A DNA stretch of 64,000 bases from Lientehia hominis. GTDB lineage: Bacteria > Bacillota > Clostridia > Lachnospirales > Lachnospiraceae. The stretch is from positions 744,001 through 808,000 of the forward strand of contig NZ_JAJNOR010000001.1 in assembly GCF_021044755.1 (NCBI RefSeq). The letters are read 5' to 3'. Each line of letters begins with the position of its first letter. Position 1 is the stretch's first letter. This document shows, piece by piece, positions 24,956 through 33,677 of this stretch. The notes beneath the pieces were generated by a model. The model searched no databases, had not been told where the DNA came from, and was given only the letters and a program-made list of their open reading frames with translations. A program made the position numbers and the translations under genes.

Positions 24956-27900
24956 TCACCTGCCTTTCCCGCCGTTTTCGTCCTTCTCAGCCATTTCTTT
25001 CCAGATCTCCTCCGGCTTCCGTTCTGCCAGCCGTTTATAATCATAGCCCGCCGTCTTTTTGTCAAAACCGCAGACAGACCGGAAATCACAGTAATCGCAT
25101 CCCGTCCTGTCCCGGCGTTTATAAGGCGCCGCAGTAACATCTCCTCCGGCGATGGCCGTTCCGAACTCCTTCATCCTGCCGCTTACAAAGTTCCTCAAAT
25201 GAAAGAACTGCTCCTTGGAAGCGGCTGCGGATTTTCCTTTCACCAGGCTTCCATCCTTCATGACTGCCGGAATCCACCTGGATGCTCCATTTTCTCCGCC
25301 CTCCTGCTGGAACAAGGAGACGACCTGTTCCTCGCCATTGAAAAGCCCCTTGGGGCGCAGTGCTTCCAAAACCGCGTCCTCCGGGCTCGTCCCCGCGGAT
25401 TCCCGTTCCAGCACCGGATCCTGAATCTGATAGTAAAACATGCCCGCCGGAACGATTTCCTTTCCCGGGCGCTTTTTTTGCTCCCGTCTCATCACCGCGT
25501 CCATGTAGACGACCAGCTGCAGCTGCAGGCCATGGTATACGGCATTCAGATCAAAATCCGCGCCGCCGGATTTGTAGTCCACGATTTTCACATAGACATG
25601 CTCTTCATCTTCAAATAAATCGACCCGGTCAATCTTTCCCTTCAGCTGCATACTCCCGCCTTCTGAAAGAGTGATTCTCATGGCCGAATTTTCCCCCGGT
25701 TCAAAGCTCAGCTCAAAAGCGGCCGGTTCAAATCTTCCCGCAGCCAGCTGCTCTCCCAAAGCCCATATCGTCTTTTCCGTGATCTTCTTCATCCGATCGT
25801 ACAGGTAATGATTTCTGGAAGAGCTTTTCAGAATGTCGCTCCCCAGAGAATCGGCTGCCTCTTCCATTGCCGCTTCCACCAGCTCATGCCGTTCTCCGTC
25901 GTCAGCAGAGGCGATGGAGACACCCTTTTCTTCCGCTTTTCGGAAGCACAGCTCAATGGCGCGGTGAAACACGTTGCCCATGTCCAGGGCTGCAAACTCA
26001 AATTCCTTCCGCTTTACCAGATTCAGCCCATATGTCAGAAACTGGGCATACGCACAGACCGCATACGTCTCCAGCCTGGTCACACTTCCGTACAAGGGCT
26101 CTCCATAAAGCACCCTGGCCACAGCTCTGGATATCTGGTCTCCTCCATAAGTATAAAAGGCGGCATCCGCCATCCGCTTCAGCAGATGCCGGTTCTCTTC
26201 CTCCGAGTACAGACAGTCATACAGAGCGGTCCAAGTCTTCGATGCCTTCCCGTTCCGATATTCTTCCATCCCCTCCGCCAGCATCTTCATGGCTAAAGAA
26301 GGGGTAAGAATATGGGAGGGTTCCCTCTCCGGCTCTGCCTCTGTCTCCAGCTCCGGAAATACTCTGCAGAGAAAGGCAATATATGACGAAGGGCTCTTTC
26401 CCCCGCCCGCTTCATCCGCGGCCGCATAGGAGATAAAAAGCTTCCTCGACGGTTTTGTCACTGTCAGATAGAAATAAAATTTATCCATCAGACTGCTCTC
26501 ACGCCTTGTAGGAACGAGTTCCACATACGCCTTCAGCTCTTCCCGGTCAAGTTCCGACAAAAGTCCGCCCTGCTTTCCGGGCGACGGCACGTTTCCGTCA
26601 TTCACTCCGATGAAGAACAACGCCTTAATGTCTTTCAGTCTGCTCCGCTCCACGTCTCCCACCAGGACCCTGTCGATGGCCGCTGGAATCACGCCCACCC
26701 GTATTTCTCTGCAGCCGGCGTCCAGCACGTCATTATACGTCCTGACCGAGAGGGTCTCATCTCCCAATAGACCGACGATCCGGTCAAACAAACCCAAAAG
26801 CAGCTCATAGGCCTGTTCATATTCTTTTGCAAGGCTGTATTCCCCTGCCTCCTCAAACCTCTCCGCCATCTGCTTCAGAACAGACTCTGCTTCCTGCCCT
26901 TCCATCCATAAAAACAGCGCCTCTGTCATTTGGCGGACAGAAGCTCCTTTTTGCTTAAACGCCTCCCTGAGGGTGAGAAGGGGACCGGCCACTGCTTCTC
27001 TGGCTCGGTTGAGCGCCTCCAGATTCACATGCTCGCCGCCCCGGTATATCCGCTCCCATGGACTGCTCCATCGTTTATGACCGCGGATTCCGAGAGCCAG
27101 CACATAATTCTCCATCTCATACAGGACGTCTTCCTCTACCGGAAGAAACCCGCATTTAAGATAGCGGAAAACACTTTCATAGGAAAAATCTTTTTCCACG
27201 ATCTCCAGGGCCGCCCGCATATATTCCACCAGAGGATTGGTGAGCAGGCTTCTTTTATCATCCAAAAAGCAGGGGATTCCCGCCTCTTTCATAGCCTGCT
27301 CTAAAATCGGCCTGTAACCTGCCATATCCCCACAGACTACGGCGATATCCCGGTAACGGAACCCTTCCTCTCTCACCAGGACCGATATCCTCCGCGCCAT
27401 CGTCCGGGCCTCTTCCACCGGCGTCCCTGCTCTGAACAAAATAATATCCTCCGGAACACCCTTCCACACACGGCAGGGACAGCGGAGAATCTGCTCCGAC
27501 AGGAACATGAGCTCTTTCGATTCCCGGAATCTTTGTGGCTGTCTTTTTTCCATGAGGACATCCTCGTCCCGTCCGGTGCGGAGCTCTTCTGCCATACGGC
27601 TGAGGGTCCCGATGGTCTTACGGCTCAGAGAAAAGATATCGTGGTTTTTCTTTTCCCCATAGGGATCCGCGTCCACATCTATCGTCACAGCCACCATGAC
27701 CCTCCGGCCCTGGCAGAGAAGGAGGGCCAGCACCTCATACTGCGCCGGAGTAAAACCTGTAAAGCCGTCCAGGGCTATTACACTGTCCCTCACTTTTTCT
27801 GAGCGGGGAAGTACACGGCACAGCGCCGCCAGCAGTTCCTCGGCCGTTATGGTCCCTTCTTCCATGGAAGCGCGGAACGCGCCGAACAGCACCTGCAGAT

Positions 27901-28372
27901 CTTCCAGCTTTTTGTGCAGAAGAGGTCTGTTTACTGTACTCGCAGTCAGCCTTTTCAGCTCTTCTTCTCCTATCCGGTACTGACCGAACTCGGACATCAC
28001 AGATTTCAGCTGATCGATGAACCCCGCTCTGTCCAGATGTCCCCGGTAAACTTCCAGCTCCTTCTCCACCCCGGCGCACGCTTTCCGGAGCACCATGCTT
28101 TTTCCCATATCGTCCAGCACGGCATGAGGCACGCAGGAAAGCTCTTCGAAGACCCGGTAGGCCAGGCGATCAAAACTTAAAATGTCTATATTCAGGATGC
28201 TGTGCCCCGGATGGATGTCCACCAGTTCTTTTTGAGTCTCCATTGTAAACTGCTCCGGCACGATGGCAAAGAACTGCTGCTCTGGATGCTCTGACGCCTC
28301 TTTCACAAGAGCATGATTCATATAATAAGATTTTCCGGTGCCTGCTCCCCCCAAAATAAACTGAAGTGACAT
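24956..28372 (-). CDS. addB: ATP-dependent helicase/nuclease subunit B
   Basis: 1138 aa, the second AddAB subunit. It starts MSLQFILGGAGTGKSYYM, with a Walker A at the N-terminus, then a helicase-like fold lacking full activity. The C-terminal nuclease has KIDRVDLF and IVDYKSGG. The Fe-S cluster cysteines characteristic of AddB are present: one before the nuclease (ETYAVCAYAQF) and the trio in CDYCDFRSVC near the C-terminus. GAGGGATGAT precedes the ATG. The stop overlaps or abuts the addA start. Confidence 0.95.
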   Translation of the reverse strand: MSLQFILGGAGTGKSYYMNHALVKEASEHPEQQFFAIVPEQFTMETQKELVDIHPGHSILNIDILSFDRLAYRVFEELSCVPHAVLDDMGKSMVLRKACAGVEKELEVYRGHLDRAGFIDQLKSVMSEFGQYRIGEEELKRLTASTVNRPLLHKKLEDLQVLFGAFRASMEEGTITAEELLAALCRVLPRSEKVRDSVIALDGFTGFTPAQYEVLALLLCQGRRVMVAVTIDVDADPYGEKKNHDIFSLSRKTIGTLSRMAEELRTGRDEDVLMEKRQPQRFRESKELMFLSEQILRCPCRVWKGVPEDIILFRAGTPVEEARTMARRISVLVREEGFRYRDIAVVCGDMAGYRPILEQAMKEAGIPCFLDDKRSLLTNPLVEYMRAALEIVEKDFSYESVFRYLKCGFLPVEEDVLYEMENYVLALGIRGHKRWSSPWERIYRGGEHVNLEALNRAREAVAGPLLTLREAFKQKGASVRQMTEALFLWMEGQEAESVLKQMAERFEEAGEYSLAKEYEQAYELLLGLFDRIVGLLGDETLSVRTYNDVLDAGCREIRVGVIPAAIDRVLVGDVERSRLKDIKALFFIGVNDGNVPSPGKQGGLLSELDREELKAYVELVPTRRESSLMDKFYFYLTVTKPSRKLFISYAAADEAGGGKSPSSYIAFLCRVFPELETEAEPEREPSHILTPSLAMKMLAEGMEEYRNGKASKTWTALYDCLYSEEENRHLLKRMADAAFYTYGGDQISRAVARVLYGEPLYGSVTRLETYAVCAYAQFLTYGLNLVKRKEFEFAALDMGNVFHRAIELCFRKAEEKGVSIASADDGERHELVEAAMEEAADSLGSDILKSSSRNHYLYDRMKKITEKTIWALGEQLAAGRFEPAAFELSFEPGENSAMRITLSEGGSMQLKGKIDRVDLFEDEEHVYVKIVDYKSGGADFDLNAVYHGLQLQLVVYMDAVMRREQKKRPGKEIVPAGMFYYQIQDPVLERESAGTSPEDAVLEALRPKGLFNGEEQVVSLFQQEGGENGASRWIPAVMKDGSLVKGKSAAASKEQFFHLRNFVSGRMKEFGTAIAGGDVTAAPYKRRDRTGCDYCDFRSVCGFDKKTAGYDYKRLAERKPEEIWKEMAEKDENGGKGR

Positions 28373-28415
28373 ATCATCCCTCTTTCTAAAGCCTCAGACG
28401 TGTCCCTGACATCCG

Positions 28416-29150
28416 TCATGACAGATCGTTGAATTCTCCGATCATCTGCTTGATCTCCTGCATCTTCCTATCCGTATCTGAGATGGTGTCGGCACATTCC
28501 AGCAGCCTCCCGCTTATCTCTTCGTGACCTTCCACGTCCTCGATGTCCTTTTTATACCGCAGCTGATGCTCCAGGCTGGCCCAAAAATCCATGGCAATGG
28601 TCCGTATCTGGATCTCGACCTTCATCGGTGTTTTTCCCCTGGAAAAGAACACCGGAATCTCCACGATCATATGATAGCTTCTGTAGCCGTTCGCTTTCGG
28701 TTCCTTAATATAGTCCTTCACCTGAAGGACTGTGATGTCGTCCTGGTTCGCCAGGAGGGCGGCGACCATATAAATATCGTCTATGAACGCGCAGACTACC
28801 CTCACACCCGCCACGTCATGAAGCCCCTTCAGGATGTTCTCCGGAGTCAGCTCCAGGTCATACTTCTTAAGCTTCCGAAAAATACTGATCGGCTTCTTCA
28901 CTCTTGTCTGAATGGAAGAAATCGGATTTCTCTTATACCGGACGGAAAACTCATCGTCCAGCACCTCCAGCTTCGTCCGCACTTCCCGGATGGCGCATTT
29001 ATACATCATCATCAGATTGGCGAACTCCTTGCTGTCCCGGAAGAACTTCTCGGGAGATGCTCCCCGCGGAAACTCATCTTCATCCCATTCCCGTTCTTCC
29101 CACTTGAGCTCTATATTGACTGATTCCTGTATTTTTTCCTGTTCCTTCAA
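28416..29150 (-). CDS. relQ: Small alarmone synthetase RelQ-type, (p)ppGpp
   Basis: GTP pyrophosphokinase of 244 aa without a hydrolase domain, typical of RelQ/YjbM. It contains SSIQTRVKKPISIFRKL, GLHDVAGVRVVCAF, KEPKANGYRSYHMIV and VEIQIRTIAMDFWASLEHQLRYKK (in pieces), the synthetase motifs. It makes pppGpp/ppGpp under envelope or other stress. The start is TTG at 29150 with AAGGA seven bases upstream; no ATG exists before residue 47. Strong promoter TTGTAC-17-TATAAT upstream. Confidence 0.92.
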   Translation of the reverse strand: MKEQEKIQESVNIELKWEEREWDEDEFPRGASPEKFFRDSKEFANLMMMYKCAIREVRTKLEVLDDEFSVRYKRNPISSIQTRVKKPISIFRKLKKYDLELTPENILKGLHDVAGVRVVCAFIDDIYMVAALLANQDDITVLQVKDYIKEPKANGYRSYHMIVEIPVFFSRGKTPMKVEIQIRTIAMDFWASLEHQLRYKKDIEDVEGHEEISGRLLECADTISDTDRKMQEIKQMIGEFNDLS

Positions 29151-29212
29151 AATATGTTCCTTTCCAGATCCCTTATCTGTTTTCCTCTGTATTGTTTCAA
29201 TGAGTGATACCT

Positions 29213-29241
29213 ATTATACCATTTCCCTCTTTTCGGTACAA
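29213..29241 (-). promoter_or_regulatory. relQ promoter
   Basis: On the minus strand TTGTAC (29236-29241), 17 bp, TATAAT (29213-29218), about 63 bp before the TTG start. Confidence 0.7.
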
Positions 29242-29299
29242 CTGTCATATTCCAATCCGCTTTCTCATATCCTGTACAAAGGAAATCGAGGAGCCGTCT

Positions 29300-29740
29300 A
29301 TGAGTTCCAAAACAAAAATAGTTGTATTACGCATGAAAGAGCTGATCTACACGGGTATTTTCGTTGCCCTGGGCATTCTTCTCATCATTCTTCTGGTCTG
29401 TATGTTCGCGCCGAAAAATAAGACAACGAAGACGAACGCCACCGTTTCTCAATATACTCCCGGCGTCTACACCTCATCTTTGTCGCTGAACAACCAGGCC
29501 ATTGATGTGGAAGTAGTGGTGGATTCTGATCAGATCAAGTCCGTCCGTTTCGTGAACCTGGAAGATTCCGTAGCCACCATGTATCCTCTGATGGCTCCGG
29601 CTATGGAAAACCTGGCAGAACAGGTAGTGGCAAACCAGGGAGTGACCGGCCTTTCTTATGACCAGAGTTCTCAGTACACCTCTATGGCGCTCACAGAGGC
29701 CATAAGCTCTGCTCTGCAGAAAGCCGTACCGAAAAAATAG
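29300..29740 (+). CDS. Membrane-anchored FMN-binding-domain-like protein
   Basis: 146 aa. A transmembrane anchor (ELIYTGIFVALGILLIILLVCMF in two pieces, about 13-35) is followed by a domain patterned like the FMN-binding fold: TPGVYTSSLSLNNQAIDVEVVV, IKSVRFVNLEDS, then QSSQYTSMALTEAISSALQKA. Classic members have S-G-A-T-x-T-S at the flavin-attachment loop; here it is DQSSQYTS, so covalent FMN is doubtful. GAGGAG lies seven bases before ATG 29300. Divergent from relQ; function unknown. Confidence 0.7.
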   Translation: MSSKTKIVVLRMKELIYTGIFVALGILLIILLVCMFAPKNKTTKTNATVSQYTPGVYTSSLSLNNQAIDVEVVVDSDQIKSVRFVNLEDSVATMYPLMAPAMENLAEQVVANQGVTGLSYDQSSQYTSMALTEAISSALQKAVPKK

Positions 29741-29775
29741 GCTTTCCGGCAATACATAAACTTTCCTATGAAATA

Positions 29776-29809
29776 AAACGGCGGCAGGAGTCTCCTCCTG
29801 CCGCCGTTT
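29776..29809. terminator. Bidirectional terminator
   Basis: 15-bp perfect stem AAACGGCGGCAGGAG (29776-29790) / CTCCTGCCGCCGTTT (29795-29809) with a 4-nt loop, between convergent genes. Confidence 0.88.
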
Positions 29810-29847
29810 GTATTGTCAGCCCGCCGCTGCCCTCAACAGCTCCGCCG

Positions 29848-30732
29848 TTATTTCACCACATTCTTAATCGTACCAATGCCCTCAATAGTACAGGCGATCT
29901 CATCTCCCACCTTTAAGAATTTAGGCGGGTCAAAGCCCATTCCCACTCCTGCCGGCGTCCCCGTCGCGATGATCGTCCCTGCTTTCAAAGTGATCCCCTG
30001 AGACAGCTCATGGATGATATGGGGAATATCAAAAATCAAGAGCTCCGTATTGCTGTCCTGGCGGAGCTCTCCATTGACCCTGGACCGGATGTCCAGCTTC
30101 GGGGGAAACGCGAGCTCATCCGTCGTGACGATCCAGGGGCCCATGGGCGTGAAGCCATCCAGGCCTTTGCCGAAATACCACTGCTTGTGCCGTGTCTGGA
30201 TCTCTCTGGCGCTGACATCATTGATGACCGTATAGCCCAGTACATATCCGGCCGCGTCTTTTTCCTCTACTTTTTTTGCGTCCTTTCCTATGATGAGAGC
30301 CAGTTCCGCTTCATAGTCCAGGCGTTCCACGATATCAAAATGGCCTTCTATCTCCCCATAAGGCTTCACGGCTTCCCCTATCCGCTTGGAAAAGTACACG
30401 GCAAAGGGCCGTTCCCCGCCGAAGGCCTCCTTCTTGTAACGGGCCGATTCTTCCGCATGGGCCATATAATTGATTCCCAGGCAGATCATATCCTGCTTGG
30501 GAACCGGAATCGGCGCCAATAGCTCCACCTGTTCAAACGGTATCCCCGCCTCTGTGCCGGCTTCCGCCGCTTTCCGAAGGCCGCAAAGCCCTTCGCCGGA
30601 CAGACCGTCAATGAGCTCATTCATTGTATCAAAAGCAAATCCGAGGTCTTTCACCGGATATACATAGTTCCCGCAGGGGGACACCACTCCCACCGCTTCC
30701 TTTTCTTCATATCGGTATGTCACCAGCTTCAT
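29848..30732 (-). CDS. Fumarylacetoacetate hydrolase-family protein
   Basis: 294 aa with the FAH fold: LGINYMAHAEE, the metal-ligand region DYEAELALIIGKDAK, GYTVINDVSAREIQ, GKGLDGFTPMGPWIV and GTIIATGTPAGVG. Family members cleave or isomerise C-C bonds of 2-oxo acids (acylpyruvate hydrolase, oxaloacetate decarboxylase and others). AAGGAGGG precedes ATG 30732. No aromatic degradation genes are near, so the substrate cannot be assigned; a housekeeping acylpyruvase or oxaloacetate decarboxylase is plausible. Confidence 0.88.
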   Translation of the reverse strand: MKLVTYRYEEKEAVGVVSPCGNYVYPVKDLGFAFDTMNELIDGLSGEGLCGLRKAAEAGTEAGIPFEQVELLAPIPVPKQDMICLGINYMAHAEESARYKKEAFGGERPFAVYFSKRIGEAVKPYGEIEGHFDIVERLDYEAELALIIGKDAKKVEEKDAAGYVLGYTVINDVSAREIQTRHKQWYFGKGLDGFTPMGPWIVTTDELAFPPKLDIRSRVNGELRQDSNTELLIFDIPHIIHELSQGITLKAGTIIATGTPAGVGMGFDPPKFLKVGDEIACTIEGIGTIKNVVK

Positions 30733-30770
30733 ATCTCAGCCCTCCTTGTATTCTATTAAAATATGTTCTC

Positions 30771-31778
30771 TCAATTACGTATTCTGTCCGGGAATCCGAT
30801 CTTCCTCTGTACCTTGCGAAGCGTCTTATTCGCATAATAAGCAGCTTTTTCGGCGTTTTCCTTAATGATCCCGTCTATATACGCTTTATCGGCCGTCAGC
30901 CTGGCCTGTTCCTCCTGCAGGGGCATAAGGATCGCCGCAACAGCTTCTCCCACGGCAGGCTTAAATTCTCCATAGCCCTTTCCATCAAATTCCTTCATCG
31001 TCTCATCCGGCGTCTTTCCCGTACACGCACAGTAAATGTCGATCAGGTTCTTTAACCCCGGCTGTTCGTCGGTATAGCGGATGATGCCCGCAGAATCCGT
31101 AACGGCCCTCCTGCATTTCCTCATAATAGTATCCTTGTCATCCATCAGATAAATGCTTCCATTTGGATTTTCATCGGACTTGGACATCTTTTTGGAGGGC
31201 TCCTGGAGGCTCATGATCTTCGCCCCCACCTTGCCAATATACGCTTCCGGCAGAGTGAATACATCGCCGTAGGTACTGTTGAACCTTTGGGCAATGTCCC
31301 TTGTGATCTCCAGATGCTGCATCTGGTCGATACCCACCGGCACCAGATCCGCCTGGTACAGAAGGATATCCGCCGCCATCAAAACGGGATACGTAAAAAG
31401 CCCGGCATTGATATTGTCCGCGTGCTTCGCGGCCTTATCCTTGAACTGGGTCATGCGGTTGAGTTCGCCCATATAAGTAAAACAGTTGAGAATCCAGGCC
31501 AGCTCCGCATGGGCAGATACATGGGACTGATAATAAATACAGTTTTTGACTGGATCAAGTCCCGCCGCGATATACAGGGTCAGGAGCGTCCTGGCCCGTT
31601 TTCTTAAAACGGCCGGGTCCTGGCGGACAGTTATGGAGTGCATATCCACCACGCTGTAAAAGCAATTATATTCATCACTGATGGTCACCCAGTTTTTCAG
31701 GGCCCCCAGATAATTTCCCAGTGTAAGGTTCCCCGTAGCCTGCATCCCGCTGAATAGGGTCTTCTTTCCGTCTAGCAT
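30771..31778 (-). CDS. trpS: Tryptophanyl-tRNA synthetase
   Basis: Class I synthetase of 335 aa, typical bacterial TrpRS length. It has SGMQATGNLTLGNYLGAL (HIGH-equivalent GNYLGA), GIDQMQHLE substrate loop and KKMSKSDEN (KMSKS). Start set at 31778 (AAGGAGG nine bases upstream); homologues begin near KKTLFSG. A sigma-A promoter lies at 31856-31884. The leader is too short for a T-box and none is visible. Confidence 0.95.
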   Translation of the reverse strand: MLDGKKTLFSGMQATGNLTLGNYLGALKNWVTISDEYNCFYSVVDMHSITVRQDPAVLRKRARTLLTLYIAAGLDPVKNCIYYQSHVSAHAELAWILNCFTYMGELNRMTQFKDKAAKHADNINAGLFTYPVLMAADILLYQADLVPVGIDQMQHLEITRDIAQRFNSTYGDVFTLPEAYIGKVGAKIMSLQEPSKKMSKSDENPNGSIYLMDDKDTIMRKCRRAVTDSAGIIRYTDEQPGLKNLIDIYCACTGKTPDETMKEFDGKGYGEFKPAVGEAVAAILMPLQEEQARLTADKAYIDGIIKENAEKAAYYANKTLRKVQRKIGFPDRIRN

Positions 31779-31855
31779 CAGTTTCTTCCTCCTTGTGCGG
31801 ATAATCTCGTTCATTCCCGGCTGAATCGCTCTTAAATCCGGGCATTCTAGGTTTT

Positions 31856-31884
31856 AGTGTAACACCCGCTCCGGCCCCTGTCAA
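31856..31884 (-). promoter_or_regulatory. trpS promoter
   Basis: On the minus strand TTGACA (31879-31884), 17 bp, TACACT (31856-31861), giving a leader of roughly 70 nt. It is back to back with the luxS promoter. Confidence 0.7.
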
Positions 31885-31898
31885 CAGACGGTTTTCTC

Positions 31899-31927
31899 TT
31901 GCTCTTCTGCCCCCGTTCCGTTATACT
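31899..31927 (+). promoter_or_regulatory. luxS promoter
   Basis: TTGCTC (31899-31904), 17 bp, TATACT (31922-31927), about 36 bp before the luxS ATG. Confidence 0.5.
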
Positions 31928-31963
31928 GGTAGCATTGATATGCAAAAGGAAAAGGAGACAACT

Positions 31964-32443
31964 ATGGAGAAAATCGCCAGTTTCACCGTAAATCATCTGG
32001 CTCTGCTGCCAGGTCTTTATGTATCCAGAAAAGATCATGTGGGAGGAGAAGTCGTCACTACCTTCGATATCCGGATGACCCGGCCCAATCATGAACCGGT
32101 TATGAATACAGCCGAGCTGCACACTATTGAGCATCTGGGAGCAACATTTCTGCGGAACCATCCTGTGTACGGAAGCAAAACGGTCTATTTCGGTCCCATG
32201 GGCTGCCGCACCGGCTGCTATCTCCTCCTCGCGGGAGATTACGAATCCAGGGACATCGTACCTCTGATGACGGAAATGTTCACTTTCATCCGTGATTTTA
32301 ACGGTGAAGTCCCCGGCGCCAGAGCCAGAGACTGCGGCAACTACATGGATATGAACCTTCCGATGGCCAATTATCTGGCAGACCGGTACCTGAAGGAAGT
32401 CCTGGCAAACATCGGAGAAAAACGGCTCTTCTATCCAGAATGA
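31964..32443 (+). CDS. luxS: S-ribosylhomocysteine lyase (AI-2 synthesis)
   Basis: 159 aa. It converts S-ribosylhomocysteine to homocysteine and the autoinducer-2 precursor DPD. Metal ligands are H53 and H57 in HTIEH and C124 in RDCGNY. The catalytic C81 lies in GCRTGCY, with E56 as partner. AAAGGAG precedes ATG 31964; an earlier ATG at 31940 has no better site. It recycles homocysteine, complementing metY. Confidence 0.95.
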   Translation: MEKIASFTVNHLALLPGLYVSRKDHVGGEVVTTFDIRMTRPNHEPVMNTAELHTIEHLGATFLRNHPVYGSKTVYFGPMGCRTGCYLLLAGDYESRDIVPLMTEMFTFIRDFNGEVPGARARDCGNYMDMNLPMANYLADRYLKEVLANIGEKRLFYPE

Positions 32444-32495
32444 CCGTCCTCCTTCTGCCGCGGAATAAAAATACCATAAACAGGTATCTCCTCGG

Positions 32496-32527
32496 TGCGC
32501 CGCCCCTGTTGGGCGGCGCATTTTTTT
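32496..32527 (+). terminator. luxS terminator
   Basis: TGCGCCGCCC (32496-32505) / GGGCGGCGCA (32511-32520), 5-nt loop and seven T. Confidence 0.92.
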
Positions 32528-32560
32528 AAAACAAGATATATGGTACGGAAGAAAAAACCA

Positions 32561-32591
32561 TTGACTCTAACGCATGGTGATAGTGTACAGT
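32561..32591 (+). promoter_or_regulatory. MerR-type promoter with 19-bp spacer
   Basis: TTGACT (32561-32566), a 19-bp spacer and TACAGT (32586-32591). The over-long spacer with an imperfect inverted repeat (CTCTAAC ... GATAGTG) is the hallmark of promoters activated by MerR proteins. It lies directly before a MerR gene. Confidence 0.7.
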
Positions 32592-32614
32592 ATAGTTCAG
32601 GGAGGTGATCAGAT

Positions 32615-33487
32615 ATGATGACTGTAAAACAAGTTTCTTCGCTCACCGGTATCAGTGTACGGACCCTTCAGTTCTACGACGAAATCGGCCTGTTCAGACC
32701 GACAAAGGTGACCGCCGCGGGATATCGCTTATATGATGACGCCGCGCTGGAGGTTTTGCAGCAGATACTGTTTTTTAAGGAACTGGATTTCACTTTAAAA
32801 GAAATCAAGGCAATCATGGAAAACCCGCGGTTTGACAAAACCGCAGCATTTGAAAAGCAGAGAGAACTGATCCTCATAAAGCGCGACCGGCTGAACGCTC
32901 TGCTGGATCTATTGGACAAACTCGTGAAAGGAGAACGATGCATGGAATTTAAAGATTTTGATATGAACGACTATTTCCGAGCCCTGTATGACTTCAGAAC
33001 GGCACATGGGGATGAGATTACGGAACGTCTGGGAAGTATGGAAGCATTCGACAAGATAATCTCTGAATTAAAAGGAAATGAAGAAAAAATAACAGATATG
33101 GCGGTAAGAGAATATGGCAGCCTGGAAGCTTTCACAAACGCCATGAAAAAGAATTTCCAGGAATATCTATCCCACGGCCCTTCTGTTTCCCAATCGGAGA
33201 TTCCCGGTCTCATTGAGAAAACAGAAGAACTCACCAAAAAGCTCACGACTGACTTAAGCAGGGATACCGCCTCTCCCGAGGTCCAGGAAGCTGTCCGGGA
33301 ATTGATTTTTTTCACTAATGAATGTAATGGAACCATGGACATGGGAGAAAACCATTGGTCCTTCATGGCTGAGCTCTATCTGACAAATCCCGCTTTCATT
33401 GAAACCACCGACAAAAAATACGGAAGCGGCGCGGCAGAATTCATCGGCCGCGCAATACAGGCCTGTCTGAAAAAAACAAGACTCTGA
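32615..33487 (+). CDS. MerR-family regulator with TipAS-type ligand domain
   Basis: 290 aa. The N-terminal MerR winged helix is MMTVKQVSSLTGISVRTLQF, YDEIGLFRPTKVTAAGYRLY and a dimerisation coiled coil to about residue 110. The rest (MREYGSLEAFTNAMKK-type helices, EAVRELIFFTNECN, HWSFMAELYLTNPAF) matches the TipAS antibiotic-binding domain, as in TipAL/Mta/SkgA. It is probably autoregulated and may respond to drugs; no exporter is adjacent. GGAGGTGAT precedes the double ATG (32615 or 32618). Confidence 0.88.
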   Translation: MMTVKQVSSLTGISVRTLQFYDEIGLFRPTKVTAAGYRLYDDAALEVLQQILFFKELDFTLKEIKAIMENPRFDKTAAFEKQRELILIKRDRLNALLDLLDKLVKGERCMEFKDFDMNDYFRALYDFRTAHGDEITERLGSMEAFDKIISELKGNEEKITDMAVREYGSLEAFTNAMKKNFQEYLSHGPSVSQSEIPGLIEKTEELTKKLTTDLSRDTASPEVQEAVRELIFFTNECNGTMDMGENHWSFMAELYLTNPAFIETTDKKYGSGAAEFIGRAIQACLKKTRL

Positions 33488-33491
33488 TCGG

Positions 33492-33535
33492 ACAATATAA
33501 GCGGCCCGCGCACATAATACAGCGGGCCGCATTGT
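33492..33535. terminator. Bidirectional hairpin after merR
   Basis: GCGGCCCGC (33501-33509) / GCGGGCCGC (33522-33530), extended by ACAAT/ATTGT at its base. Confidence 0.65.
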
Positions 33536-33557
33536 TCACATTGGGGATATCCTCCGC

Positions 33558-33677
33558 TCACTTTGCCCCATATTCCGCCATAATAATGGCGGCTATCTCT
33601 TCCGGCGATTCTTCGCAGTCATTCCGCAGCCACTTCTTGATCATGGCATTCAGGCCGTTTCGGAAAAATTCCTTTTG
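33558..33677 (-). pseudogene. TetR C-terminal remnant
   Basis: Immediately after the PfkB stop (TAG, 33678-33680) the same frame continues for 39 codons to TGA. It encodes QKEFFRNGLNAMIKKW, then LRNDCEESPEEIAAII, then MAEYGAK. This is the characteristic last helix of many clostridial TetR regulators (F..GL...I..WL...C.ESPEE.A). No start, DNA-binding domain or ribosome site is present, so it is a relic. A readthrough tail on the kinase is conceivable but unlikely. Confidence 0.65.

Noticed and set aside
31779..31878. T-box leader for trpS
   Set aside because: The promoter leaves only about 70 nt and no T-box sequence or tRNA-pairing stem is visible.
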